64,000 nt of DNA from Verrucomicrobiota bacterium. GTDB taxonomy: Bacteria > Chlamydiota > Chlamydiia > Chlamydiales > Rhabdochlamydiaceae. This document shows positions 18,635-27,269 of the stretch, one piece after another. A model generated the notes under the pieces. That model was not told the DNA's origin. It did not search any database and saw only the letters and a list, made by a program, of their open reading frames with translations. Each line of letters starts with the position of its first letter. Positions within the stretch are counted from its first letter, which is position 1. The stretch spans positions 62,001 to 126,000 of the forward strand of contig JAFEGW010000009.1 of NCBI GenBank assembly GCA_018239715.1. The letters run 5' to 3'. The position numbers and the translations under genes were made by a program.

Positions 18635-19918
18635 TTAAGCTGATTGCTTAGCGGAAGACCACTCTCGATCCGGATGGTGAAACAGAAGTACCGTCAAAAC
18701 AGCAATCACTGTCAAACCAGCCAGGAGCAAGAAGGCGCCTTGATAGTTCCCTGTCAAGTCAATCAAATAACCTGTGAGGGCAGGAGCTACAATACCAGCA
18801 ATCGAAAGGCAGCTGGAAGTAATCCCTTGAGAAGCTCCGGACTTTTCCTTAGCGACGTCAATATTGATGCTAAAGAATGCCGGTTGCGGCATGAGGCCGA
18901 ACCCGAGACCTAAACTCAAGAAGATGAGCGAAGGAGTAAAAGTTTTTGTGAAACCCAAGGCGACGAAAAAAACCGCCGCCAGGAGCTGACTGCCCCAAAT
19001 AAGATGGGAGCGGGCCAAACGTCGACTGCCAGATTTCTTATAAAGCCAATCGGAGAGAATTCCGCCGGCTTTTAAAAACCCAGCGCCGACAAGCCAAGGG
19101 ATGGTCAAATACCAACCGACGCTTTTGAGGTTGAGGCCGTGCTGAGTTAAAAAATATCCTGGGAGCCACAAAGTCGCGAAAAACAACATATAACCGAAAG
19201 CAAAATAAGCGATATTGTTGGCAACAAGAGTAGGGTGGGTCAGAATAAAGCGCCAATCGACATCTGATTTTTCTAATTTCTCATGTTTTGATGACGAGGC
19301 AGCAATCAGTTGCTTTTCGGATTCACTGACATATTTGGAGTCTGCGGGCTTATCTCTGAAGCACCAATACCAGACAAACGCCCAAACGATTCCCATCGCG
19401 CTCATGGCCATAAACATAATTCTCCAGCCGAAGTCAGCAACAAGGTAAGAAGTAATCGGAGCGCCCACTACAGCCGAGAGAGGAATGGCAACGAGGCCTA
19501 AAGATAAAGCTCGAGCGCGTTCGGAAGGAGGAAGCCAATCGCTGACAGAGCGGGTCATTGCAGGAAAGTGAGGACCTTCTGTCACCCCTAAAAGGAAACG
19601 GAGCACCATGAACCCTAAAAAACCGGATGCAAAGCCGAGTAGACCTACGCAAAGCGACCATGTAATGGCAGCAAGAGGCCATACAATGCGAGTTCCCCAT
19701 CGATCTACTAGCCATCCTCCCAAGGCGGTCAGCAGCATATACCCCATGCCAAACGCGGACAAGATCATCCCGAACTGCGTATCGGTGAAATGAAATTCTT
19801 TTTTTAAAGGTTCGATCACAAAGGAAATGGCAGAACGGTCGATGAAGTTAACAAGAGTGATAAAAAAGATGAGGCCTGCGATCACCCAGCGATAGTGCGT
19901 TGTGCGCGTTTTGTCCAT
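18635..19918 (-). CDS. MFS transporter, anion:cation symporter-like
   Basis: A 427-aa protein with about 12 transmembrane helices. The MFS motif GGWLVDRWGTR lies between helices 2 and 3, and FVIEPLKKEFHFTDTQFG near the N-terminus is typical of the ACS subfamily (hexuronate, glucarate, phosphate-type anions). VTEGPHFPAMTRSVSDWLP in helix 4/5 supports the same family. Organic anion uptake coupled to H+ or Na+ is likely; the substrate cannot be named. The ribosome site is weak (AGGAG 13 bases upstream). It is divergent from sctU. Confidence 0.85.
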   Translation of the reverse strand: MDKTRTTHYRWVIAGLIFFITLVNFIDRSAISFVIEPLKKEFHFTDTQFGMILSAFGMGYMLLTALGGWLVDRWGTRIVWPLAAITWSLCVGLLGFASGFLGFMVLRFLLGVTEGPHFPAMTRSVSDWLPPSERARALSLGLVAIPLSAVVGAPITSYLVADFGWRIMFMAMSAMGIVWAFVWYWCFRDKPADSKYVSESEKQLIAASSSKHEKLEKSDVDWRFILTHPTLVANNIAYFAFGYMLFFATLWLPGYFLTQHGLNLKSVGWYLTIPWLVGAGFLKAGGILSDWLYKKSGSRRLARSHLIWGSQLLAAVFFVALGFTKTFTPSLIFLSLGLGFGLMPQPAFFSINIDVAKEKSGASQGITSSCLSIAGIVAPALTGYLIDLTGNYQGAFLLLAGLTVIAVLTVLLFHHPDREWSSAKQSA

Positions 19919-20104
19919 AAAGTCTGTTTTTCTCCTGCTAATTTTTAAAGAGTTCTATTATCCACAAAATCCCAGAAAATGAAAATTACAAAATGCGACG
20001 ACAACTTTATTTTTTAGTTGACATCGAAGGGGTCTAGATATCTTTCCGTGCTGAAAAATACCCAAACATGCGATAAGGAAGGATAATCTTAACGATTTTC
20101 TTCC

Positions 20105-21178
20105 ATGGCAGAAAAAACAGAAAAGGCGACGCCGAAAAAGCTTAGGGATGCTCGTAAAAAGGGACAGGTCGCTAAAGCGCAAGATTTCCCCTCGGCGTTC
20201 ACGTTTATCACTTCGATTGCTGTCGTTCTTTTCAGCACCAAGTATTTATTTCAGCAAATGGGCGGCTATATCGTCTCCACTTTCAGAAGCATAGCGGGAA
20301 CAAGTGACATGACCAGCCGCGCAGGAGGCTATCTCGCCGAATGCATGATGGTGATCCTGGAATGCAGCCTTCCTATTGTAATCGTGACAAGCATGGTCGG
20401 GGTTTTAGTCTCCTTCCTAGTCGTAGGGCCGGTTTTTTCCAGCGAAGTGCTTAAAATTGATTTGAAACGACTGAATCCCGTGACCAATTTGAAGAACATG
20501 TTCAAATTAAAAACTTGGATTGAACTGATCAAATCGGTTTTGAAAATCACAGGGGCCATGTTCCTGATCTACTCGGTGATCTACAACAGCGTCCCTGAGA
20601 TCATCGGAACGGCGGCTTTGGCGCCGATAGGAAGCGCTGTCGTCTTTTCAAGTTTTCTGACCAAAGTCATTATCCGGGTAGGAATTTTCTTTTTAATCGT
20701 GGCTATTTTCGACTTGGCCTATCAGCGGCATAACTTCCAAAAAGAAATGAAGATGGAAAAGTTCGAGGTCAAGCAAGAATATCGAGATACCGAAGGCGAC
20801 CCGCATATGAAAAGCCGCCGCAAACAGGTCGCCCAAGAGATCGCTTACCAAGAAGGGCCAATGGCAACCCGCAGGGCAAGGGCCATTATTACAAACCCCA
20901 TCCATATTGCGGTGGCCATCGAATACAAAGAGGCGACGGAACCGGCGCCGAAGATCGTCACTATGGGGCAAGGACTCATCGCCGACCAGATTGTCCGCAT
21001 TGGGCAAGAGGCCTTTGTTCCCATTATGAGAAACGTCACTCTTGCACAAACTCTTTTCAGGAAAGGCAAAATCGGCGAATATGTACCTGAGGAGACTTAT
21101 GAAGCCCTCGCAGAGATCCTGCAATGGTTGAAACGTCTTGAAGCAGGAGAAGAAGAAGTGGAGCTCTTTAAACAATGA
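20105..21178 (+). CDS. sctU: Type III secretion export switch protein SctU
   Basis: A 357-aa FlhB/YscU-family inner-membrane protein. The N-terminus (EKATPKKLRDARKKGQVAKA) and four membrane helices (about residues 30-215) are standard. The C-terminal cytoplasmic domain carries the autocleavage motif as NPIH (canonical NPTH) in the sequence RARAIITNPIHIAVAIEY. Cleavage between Asn and Pro normally drives substrate-specificity switching from needle to translocators. It overlaps sctV by four bases (ATGA). The order sctU-sctV is conserved in chlamydiae. Confidence 0.96.
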   Translation: MAEKTEKATPKKLRDARKKGQVAKAQDFPSAFTFITSIAVVLFSTKYLFQQMGGYIVSTFRSIAGTSDMTSRAGGYLAECMMVILECSLPIVIVTSMVGVLVSFLVVGPVFSSEVLKIDLKRLNPVTNLKNMFKLKTWIELIKSVLKITGAMFLIYSVIYNSVPEIIGTAALAPIGSAVVFSSFLTKVIIRVGIFFLIVAIFDLAYQRHNFQKEMKMEKFEVKQEYRDTEGDPHMKSRRKQVAQEIAYQEGPMATRRARAIITNPIHIAVAIEYKEATEPAPKIVTMGQGLIADQIVRIGQEAFVPIMRNVTLAQTLFRKGKIGEYVPEETYEALAEILQWLKRLEAGEEEVELFKQ

Positions 21179-23307
21179 AAAACTTTTTTACGAATGTCGC
21201 TCGCGGACTGGGCGGAGAAAAACTATTACGTATCATCGGACAATCGAGCGATGTGATCCTGGCTTTCTTCGTGATCACCATCATCATGATGATCATCATC
21301 CCGGTCAGCTCAACTTTCTTGGACAACTTGATCGCGATCAACATGACCGTCTCTATTGCATTGATGATGGTCGCTTTGTATATCCCCAAAGCCGTCAACT
21401 TGTCGATGTTCCCCTCTCTACTCCTCATTACCACCCTCTTCCGTCTGGGAATTGAGATCTCTGCTACCAAGCAAATTTTGCTCTACGCTTATGCTGGCCA
21501 TATCATTCAGACCTTTGGTAATTTCGTCGTGGGCGGTAACTTCGTGGTCGGCGGCGTGGTCTTCTTGATCATCACCATTGTCCAGTTCATCGTGGTCACG
21601 AAGGGTGCTGAGCGCGTTGCCGAAGTCGCTGCACGTTTTACTTTGGACGCGATGCCCGGTAAACAGATGAGCATCGATGCCGATATGAGAAGCGGCATTA
21701 TCGATGCCAACCAAGCCCGTGACCTCCGTCTTGCGCTCGCCAAAGAAAGCCAGCTCTACGGAGCCATGGACGGTGCGATGAAATTCGTCAAAGGAGACGT
21801 GATCGCCGGTATCGTGATCGCTGTCATCAATATCATCGCGGGACTTATTATTGGGGTCTCGATGCATGGGATGTCGGCTCTCCAAGCGGCCCAAACCTAT
21901 ACCCTCCTTTCGATCGGCTCCGGTCTCGTTTCTCAGATCCCCTCTCTCTTAATCTCCATGACGGCCGGTATCGTGACAACCAGGGTTTCCAGCGAAAAGA
22001 AAGATTCTCACCTGGGTACCGAGATTTCAGCCCAGCTTCTCGGACAGCCGAAAGCGATCATGATCGCTGCCATTGTTTTATTTGGATTTGCTTTTGTTCC
22101 CGGATTTCCTAAAGTCATTTTTATCATCTTGGCCATCCTCACGGGAGCACTTGGAACCACGAAATGGTATAATGCTAAGAAAGTCGCTACAAAAACCGCT
22201 GCGGGCATGATGGCCGGCCGCGCAGAAACCGAAGTCGAAGGGCACGCCATGGTCCGCGGCCCGAGCGATGAGTATGCCCTCACCCTTCCTATCATTTTAG
22301 AAGTCGGTAAAAACCTTTCAACGCTGATGAAAAAAGATCGGGGCGGCACTACCTTTATCGAAGAGATGGTGCCCAAAATGCGCCACGCTCTTTACCAGGA
22401 CCTCGGCGTAAGGTTCCCCGGGATCCATGTGAGGACTGATTCGCCTACTTTGGAAACCGATGAATATGCCATTTATCTGAATGAAGTACCGGTTCTTCGA
22501 GGTAAAATCCCGGAAGGCCAGCTTCTCGTGAACGAAAATCCCGATATCCTCCGCAAATACAATGTTCCTTTCACTCAATCCAAAACCGTTTTCGGACTTC
22601 CTTCGATTTGGATTGACAGCAGATTCCAAGAAGTCTTGCAAAAAGCCGGAATCAAGTATTGGAAGCCTCTGGAAGTCATGATCCTGCATCTTTCCTATTT
22701 TTACCGGATGCATGCCGCCGATTTCATCGGCATTCAAGAAGTCCGAGCCATTTTGGAGTTTGTCGAGAAATCGTACCCCGATCTCGTTAAGGAAGTCACG
22801 CGCCTGGTGCCCCTCCAAAAACTTACCGAAATTTTCCGCAGACTTGTCCAAGAGCAGATCTCGATTAAAGACCTCCGCACGATCTTAGAAGCTCTCAGCG
22901 AATGGGCGCAAACCGAAAAAGACACCGTTCTTCTCACTGAGTACGTCCGGTCTTCGCTCAAGCGGTACATCAGCTATAAGTATTCTCAAGGGCAATCGGT
23001 CCTTGCCGTTTATCTTCTTGATCCCGAAATCGAAGACCTCATCCGCGGCGCGATCAAACAGACATCCGCAGGTTCCTATCTAGCCCTAGATCCCGATTCT
23101 GTCCAGATGATCATGCATGCGATGCGGACGACCATCACTCCGACGCCTGCCGGAGGACAGCCTCCTGTCCTGCTCACGGCCATCGACGTCCGGCGCTTTG
23201 CCCGCAAGCTGATCGAGGGAGAATTCCCTGATCTACCCGTTGTGTCGTATCAAGAAATTGTCCCTGAGATGCGCATCCAGCCTCTGGGACGAGTGCAGCT
23301 CTCTTAA
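21175..23307 (+). CDS. sctV: Type III secretion export gate protein SctV
   Basis: A 710-aa FlhA/LcrD-family protein, the major export gate of the inner-membrane apparatus. Eight membrane helices (about residues 20-330) include the FHIPEP-type loop between helices (TLDAMPGKQMSIDADMRSG, a family hallmark). The large cytoplasmic domain (about 370-710) forms the nonameric ring that binds chaperone-effector complexes. Length is normal. The stop overlaps the ATG of a 26-codon frame (TAATG), suggesting that a downstream operon gene used to be coupled here. Confidence 0.97.
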   Translation: MKNFFTNVARGLGGEKLLRIIGQSSDVILAFFVITIIMMIIIPVSSTFLDNLIAINMTVSIALMMVALYIPKAVNLSMFPSLLLITTLFRLGIEISATKQILLYAYAGHIIQTFGNFVVGGNFVVGGVVFLIITIVQFIVVTKGAERVAEVAARFTLDAMPGKQMSIDADMRSGIIDANQARDLRLALAKESQLYGAMDGAMKFVKGDVIAGIVIAVINIIAGLIIGVSMHGMSALQAAQTYTLLSIGSGLVSQIPSLLISMTAGIVTTRVSSEKKDSHLGTEISAQLLGQPKAIMIAAIVLFGFAFVPGFPKVIFIILAILTGALGTTKWYNAKKVATKTAAGMMAGRAETEVEGHAMVRGPSDEYALTLPIILEVGKNLSTLMKKDRGGTTFIEEMVPKMRHALYQDLGVRFPGIHVRTDSPTLETDEYAIYLNEVPVLRGKIPEGQLLVNENPDILRKYNVPFTQSKTVFGLPSIWIDSRFQEVLQKAGIKYWKPLEVMILHLSYFYRMHAADFIGIQEVRAILEFVEKSYPDLVKEVTRLVPLQKLTEIFRRLVQEQISIKDLRTILEALSEWAQTEKDTVLLTEYVRSSLKRYISYKYSQGQSVLAVYLLDPEIEDLIRGAIKQTSAGSYLALDPDSVQMIMHAMRTTITPTPAGGQPPVLLTAIDVRRFARKLIEGEFPDLPVVSYQEIVPEMRIQPLGRVQLS

Positions 23308-23387
23308 TGAGTTCCCGTATCTACGGGGCTCCGGGTCAAGCTTATTCAGAAGATATCCAGCAGCACGCACAGCTAATGATGTCTTAG
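23307..23387 (+). pseudogene. Short frame coupled to sctV, possible truncated operon gene
   Basis: ATG at 23307 overlaps the sctV stop (TAATG) and opens 26 codons (MSSRIYGAPGQAYSEDIQQH...) ending in TAG. The coupling and the codon use look like the start of a real gene cut short. In Chlamydia the next gene after sctV is the sctW homolog copN; here sctW lies 1.9 kb further on. It could be the stump of an interrupted gene or a small coupled peptide. Confidence 0.35.
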
Positions 23388-23463
23388 GTGAAAATTACCA
23401 ATAATTGACTCAAATTTCTAAAGGACTTTAAACTTTCAGCCAACAAAAGCATGAAACAATCTC

Positions 23464-24519
23464 ATGAGCTCCATTGCAGGCGCCGCTCTCCCAAGCAAAT
23501 ATCCTACTGAAATTCAGTAACTCGTCGAACGAGGTGAGAAGTTTTATATAGCCGAACAATACCCAGCAGCTTTGGAATGCTTTCGCAAAGCTATACCCTA
23601 CAATCATTCCCATGCTCAGTTTCGCCTAGGGACCTGTTACGACTTTGGAAAAGGGGTTGAACAAAGTCATGAACGTGCTGTTGAGTGGTACCGATTGGCG
23701 GCTGGTCAAGGAGATCCAATAGCTCAACATAACTTGGCTAATTACTGCTTCGATGGTAAAGGAATTACCAAGGATGTTAACCTAGCTTTCAAACTTTATA
23801 AACAAGCTGCAGACCCAAACCTGGTCGAAGCTCAATGTAGAGTAGGCTATTGCTGTCAACACGGCATTGGAACCGAATAAAATATGAATACGGCCATCCT
23901 GTGGTATAAGTTAGCGGCTCAGAAGGGGTTCCCCGCTGCTGAATATCAACTGGGACTTGTTTTTGCTTACGCATCGACAGTGAAGAAGGATCCTACCCTA
24001 GCTTTTGAATGGTTTCTAAAGGCCGCAGAAAAAGGGCATGCACAAGCTCATCTAGAAGTTGCAACATGTCTTCAAAAAGGAAAGGGAACAATCCCCCATC
24101 TAGAAGATGCCTTCGCATGGCTGTGAGAAGCAGCTCAGCAAGGACTGGCCGAGGCTCAAAATGACCTGGGAGATTGTTATTTTTTGGGAGAAGGCACTCC
24201 GCAAGACTATCCCGTAGCTTTCACATGGTTTCAAAAAGCTGCCGAGCAAAGAAACAAAGAGGCAGAGTTTAACCTGGGTATCTGTTTCAAAGATGGGTTT
24301 GGAGTTGAAAAAGACGAAAAAGAAGGGATTCGATTGCTCAAGACAGCTGCCGCTAAAGGCCACCCCAAAGCCCATTATGTCATGGGTGAACTTTATTTCT
24401 TTGGCGATGGTGTACAAAAAAACGAACAAGAAGCCAAAAAATGGTACCGAGCTGCAGCAGATAGGGGACATGCCTTAGCTAAACGGTATCTCGACCGAAT
24501 GAATAAAGCCTCAAAATAA
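23464..24519 (+). pseudogene. Sel1-like repeat protein gene with three in-frame stops
   Basis: One continuous reading frame of 352 codons encodes a Sel1-repeat protein but is interrupted by TAA at 23518-23520, TAA at 23878-23880 and TGA at 24124-24126. No frameshift is present. Repeats of about 36 residues are clear on both sides of each stop, for example AQFRLGTCYDFGKGVEQSHE, AQHNLANYCFDGKGITKDVN, AEYQLGLVFAYAS and AEFNLGICFKDGFGVEKDEK. Each stop is one substitution away from a likely sense codon (AAA or CAA, AAA, CGA or AGA). Sel1 proteins are common effectors or signalling adaptors. Point-mutation decay is the simplest reading; readthrough is possible but unsupported. Confidence 0.75.
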
Positions 24520-24542
24520 AACGCGACTTCTAAGCAGTATTC

Positions 24543-25196
24543 TCACTGGGGCTTCTTTTCTTGATAGGGAGTGACTAAAATAAAACGATAAAACCCGCAA
24601 GCCTCTTTTGAAGAATCTATGAAAAAATTCAGCCTATCAAGGTTCGTTAATACATACAGATTGGGTTCAAGAAGAAACGTAACAAGAATACGATCCCCTG
24701 CTTTAGCAAACTTCTGGATCGGTACAACGGGCTCACTATGCAATCCCCATTTAGATCCGTCAGACAACTCAATCACTTGGAGGAGCTTTTCGGAAGAAAA
24801 CCACCCTGCCGGTTGGGTACAAATAGAAACATCTGAAACATAAGTTGTAGCAAGAGGATTAGACTCTTCAGAGACCCAAACAGGAAGATTACCCCCTTTC
24901 TGATCTTTGGAGAAAAATAGCCTAAAGTTTCCTTCCTCATGGAGAGATCCTTTCTTCTCTATATGCCACAAATTGGGCGTAACCTGAATTTTATCCCCGA
25001 TTGCAAATGATTTTTCTATTCCCCACTTCGATGGTATTACATGGCAAATCATCCCGTTGGAAAGTGCGATAGAGTGCAACTCCTCCTCTATCTTCAAAAT
25101 GGTGACTCGATACTTATCCAAATCGTGGGTTTCAGCTCTGACCCCAGAACAAACCGCTATAAAAACAAAGAAAAACACCCTACAAAGTTTTGACAT
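24543..25196 (-). CDS. Secreted hypothetical protein
   Basis: A 217-aa protein. The ATG at 25196 is chosen for its GGAGG five bases upstream. A signal peptide (LCRVFFFVFIAVCSGVRAET, cleavage after VRA) directs it to the periplasm or beyond. The mature part is mostly predicted beta strands with two similar halves: GMICHVIPSKWGIEKSFAIG with DKIQV, and SKWGLHSEPVVPIQKFAKAG with DRILV. These suggest an internal duplication of a small beta domain. No catalytic motif was recognised. It lies on the opposite strand inside the type III cluster, next to the Sel1 pseudogene, and so is part of the insertion. Confidence 0.7.
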   Translation of the reverse strand: MSKLCRVFFFVFIAVCSGVRAETHDLDKYRVTILKIEEELHSIALSNGMICHVIPSKWGIEKSFAIGDKIQVTPNLWHIEKKGSLHEEGNFRLFFSKDQKGGNLPVWVSEESNPLATTYVSDVSICTQPAGWFSSEKLLQVIELSDGSKWGLHSEPVVPIQKFAKAGDRILVTFLLEPNLYVLTNLDRLNFFIDSSKEACGFYRFILVTPYQEKKPQ

Positions 25197-25313
25197 AGCT
25201 TCCTCCCGCAAGAAACAAGCTTAAAGAACAAGCAGGTATTAGCTCAAAACAAATCTAACTCCTTCATAGACAAAAAGAGCCCTTTTATGGTTTTCATAGG
25301 GATAAGGGGTTCT

Positions 25314-26501
25314 ATGGCAGAAGACCACATCATCAGCGAAGGAGTACAGCGCTCTCAGCAGCAAGCTGCTCAAAAGCAGGCCGCTGCTGCACGGCTGAGC
25401 CAATACTCGATTGCCCAAGAAGCTGCACGGGAAGGGTTTCAAGAATGGGGCGACCTGAGCGCTTGGAACCCCCTCGCCATGGCGCGGAACTTCCAAACGA
25501 TCGAAAGGCGCGCCCGTGAAAGAGCCCGCCCGGAAGATACCCATAAACAAGAAAAAATCGAAGAAGAGCAGGAGATCAATGCCGTTGAGCGGCTGCAAGA
25601 AACAGCGGAAAACTATCAGCGAAAAAATCCTGAGCTTCAAGCCCGTACCCTCCTTGCCCTCCGCGTGCGCCTTTCTCCCCAAGATACTGTTGAAGATATC
25701 CTTCGCAAGCTGCGTGAAGCTTATCCCGATCTTGCCCTCGCCGACGAAGCTCTAGATTTTTTGATCGCAACGGCAGGCCCCGAAATGCGCAAGCTCCTCG
25801 AAAAGACCAAAGCTGAGCTTAACCGCTTACATGAAAGAGACATTAAAGCGGGCCGCAACATCGGCGCGCAAGCCCGAAACTTCTCCTCGCAAGGCTTAGG
25901 ATCACCGACCGCTTTACGCGACCTCTATCGGCATATTATCGGCAATCCTCGTGATGCCCTTACTCTTTTTCAAGAGCTTTCCGGCAACTATCCGTTTGAA
26001 AAGATGAAAGTTGTAATCGACTTCGTGCTCCATTCTCTGGGGGCCGATCTGAAGTCCAAAGGCCCTTCTATTTCCCGTCAGGAGCTGGAGAGGTTCATGA
26101 CGGAAACTCGCAACATGCAAGCAATTCTCGGCATTTACAAATATTTCTTTTCCCGCATGCGGCTGATTAGCAGCTCTTTTGACAGGCAAGGGCTGGTCCT
26201 TCCTTCTCGTATCACCTTTGACATGCTGGCCCGTACTTTCATGCGCTTTCTACAAGAAAAATACCCCTCCGTCGATAAAGCGCTGCTTTTGTCTCAGCAG
26301 CTTGGCATCGCTGATGATGAAATTGCCCAGCTGATTATCTATCTTCAGTTCCGGGATGCGATGCGGCAAGTCGCCCCACGGCTGTTTCGTGATGAAAAAC
26401 ACCGGCAAGAGATCTTGCTTTGCTTCATGGAGACCCTGGAAGATCTGGAAGAAGAGCTCGAAGAAGAGGAAGAAAACGATAACAAGAAGAAGAAAAAATG
26501 A
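25314..26501 (+). CDS. sctW: Type III secretion gatekeeper SctW (CopN/YopN-TyeA type)
   Basis: About 395 aa. The ATG at 25314 is preferred to 25287 because AAGGGG stands just upstream. The N-terminal 45 residues are Gln/Ala-rich (QRSQQQAAQKQAAAARLSQY), as for secretion and chaperone-binding regions. The rest is helical, with the HrpJ/YopN-like order (LQARTLLALRVRLSPQDTVE, then FFSRMRLISSSF) and a C-terminal TyeA-like part. The tail is a run of Glu and Lys. SctW plugs translocator/effector export until contact. It overlaps the chaperone gene by four bases. Position near sctV and malQ supports the CopN assignment. Confidence 0.85.
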   Translation: MAEDHIISEGVQRSQQQAAQKQAAAARLSQYSIAQEAAREGFQEWGDLSAWNPLAMARNFQTIERRARERARPEDTHKQEKIEEEQEINAVERLQETAENYQRKNPELQARTLLALRVRLSPQDTVEDILRKLREAYPDLALADEALDFLIATAGPEMRKLLEKTKAELNRLHERDIKAGRNIGAQARNFSSQGLGSPTALRDLYRHIIGNPRDALTLFQELSGNYPFEKMKVVIDFVLHSLGADLKSKGPSISRQELERFMTETRNMQAILGIYKYFFSRMRLISSSFDRQGLVLPSRITFDMLARTFMRFLQEKYPSVDKALLLSQQLGIADDEIAQLIIYLQFRDAMRQVAPRLFRDEKHRQEILLCFMETLEDLEEELEEEEENDNKKKKK

Positions 26502-26959
26502 GCCTGGATCCTTTTGCTATCTTGCTGGCAGACCTTGGAGCTTTGATTCAAGTGCCGCTGCATCCTGATCACCAACGGAGCTGCTGTCTAAGCTTCAATC
26601 ATGAACTCCATGTGCAGCTTAAAGAAGATGAAAGCAAAGATCGGATCTTGGTCGGCGCCTTTTTAGGCGAGATCCCCCCCGGCAAGTTCCGCGAGAATGT
26701 CCTCAAAGAAACCCTCAAAGAAAATAACCTTTTCCCCCGCATGGGAACCTTTGGTTATAGCGACAGGAACAATCAACTCGCCTTTTTTTCCTACGTTTCT
26801 TTCCAGGGGCTTCGCGGCGATACGATGGCCGATTTTTTAGAAGCTTTCCTAGAAAAAGCTTTCTCCTGGAGAACTGCGCTTCAAACAGGCCAGCTGCCCC
26901 AGCGTGGACAAATCCTCCACAAAACGGGCCCTTCGATTTTCGACGTCCAAAGGAAATGA
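26498..26959 (+). CDS. CesT-like type III secretion chaperone
   Basis: A 153-aa protein in the position of Chlamydia scc1/sycE (CT088), directly after the gatekeeper and overlapping it by four bases. Small size, an N-terminal helix (FAILLADLGALIQVPL), beta strands (SCCLSFNHELHVQLKEDE, RILVGAFLGEIPP) and a final helix (MADFLEAFLEKAFSWRTAL) fit the class I chaperone fold. It probably binds SctW. The end of the protein is basic. Confidence 0.8.
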   Translation: MSLDPFAILLADLGALIQVPLHPDHQRSCCLSFNHELHVQLKEDESKDRILVGAFLGEIPPGKFRENVLKETLKENNLFPRMGTFGYSDRNNQLAFFSYVSFQGLRGDTMADFLEAFLEKAFSWRTALQTGQLPQRGQILHKTGPSIFDVQRK

Positions 26960-27269
26960 AATTTTCTTATATTTATTTCACTAATATCGTTAGAACTTTG
27001 CTTATTAAACACCTATAAACGTGTAAAGTAAATTTAAGACTTTTTAACAAACGAGGACGTTTTCTTATCGTGACATTAATTTATCAGCAAATTTTGCATA
27101 AGAGAATATACGAACTCATGCACAACTTCACGTCAGTCAGCGATATTAATTCATCTTTATAAGAAGAAAGATAGACAGGACATTGGATGATTGAGAAAAA
27201 TTTAATATCCAACTTGCAATAAAAAAAATATTTATATTATCGTATTTACTAACAAATTTTAGGAGATTT
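26960..27269. other. AT-rich intergenic region (310 bp)
   Basis: Spacer between the chaperone gene and the AT-rich gene at 27270. It holds no convincing open frame, RNA gene or strong hairpin. An AGGAG ribosome site (27261-27265) precedes the downstream ATG. The base composition drops sharply here, marking a boundary of possibly transferred DNA. Confidence 0.45.
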
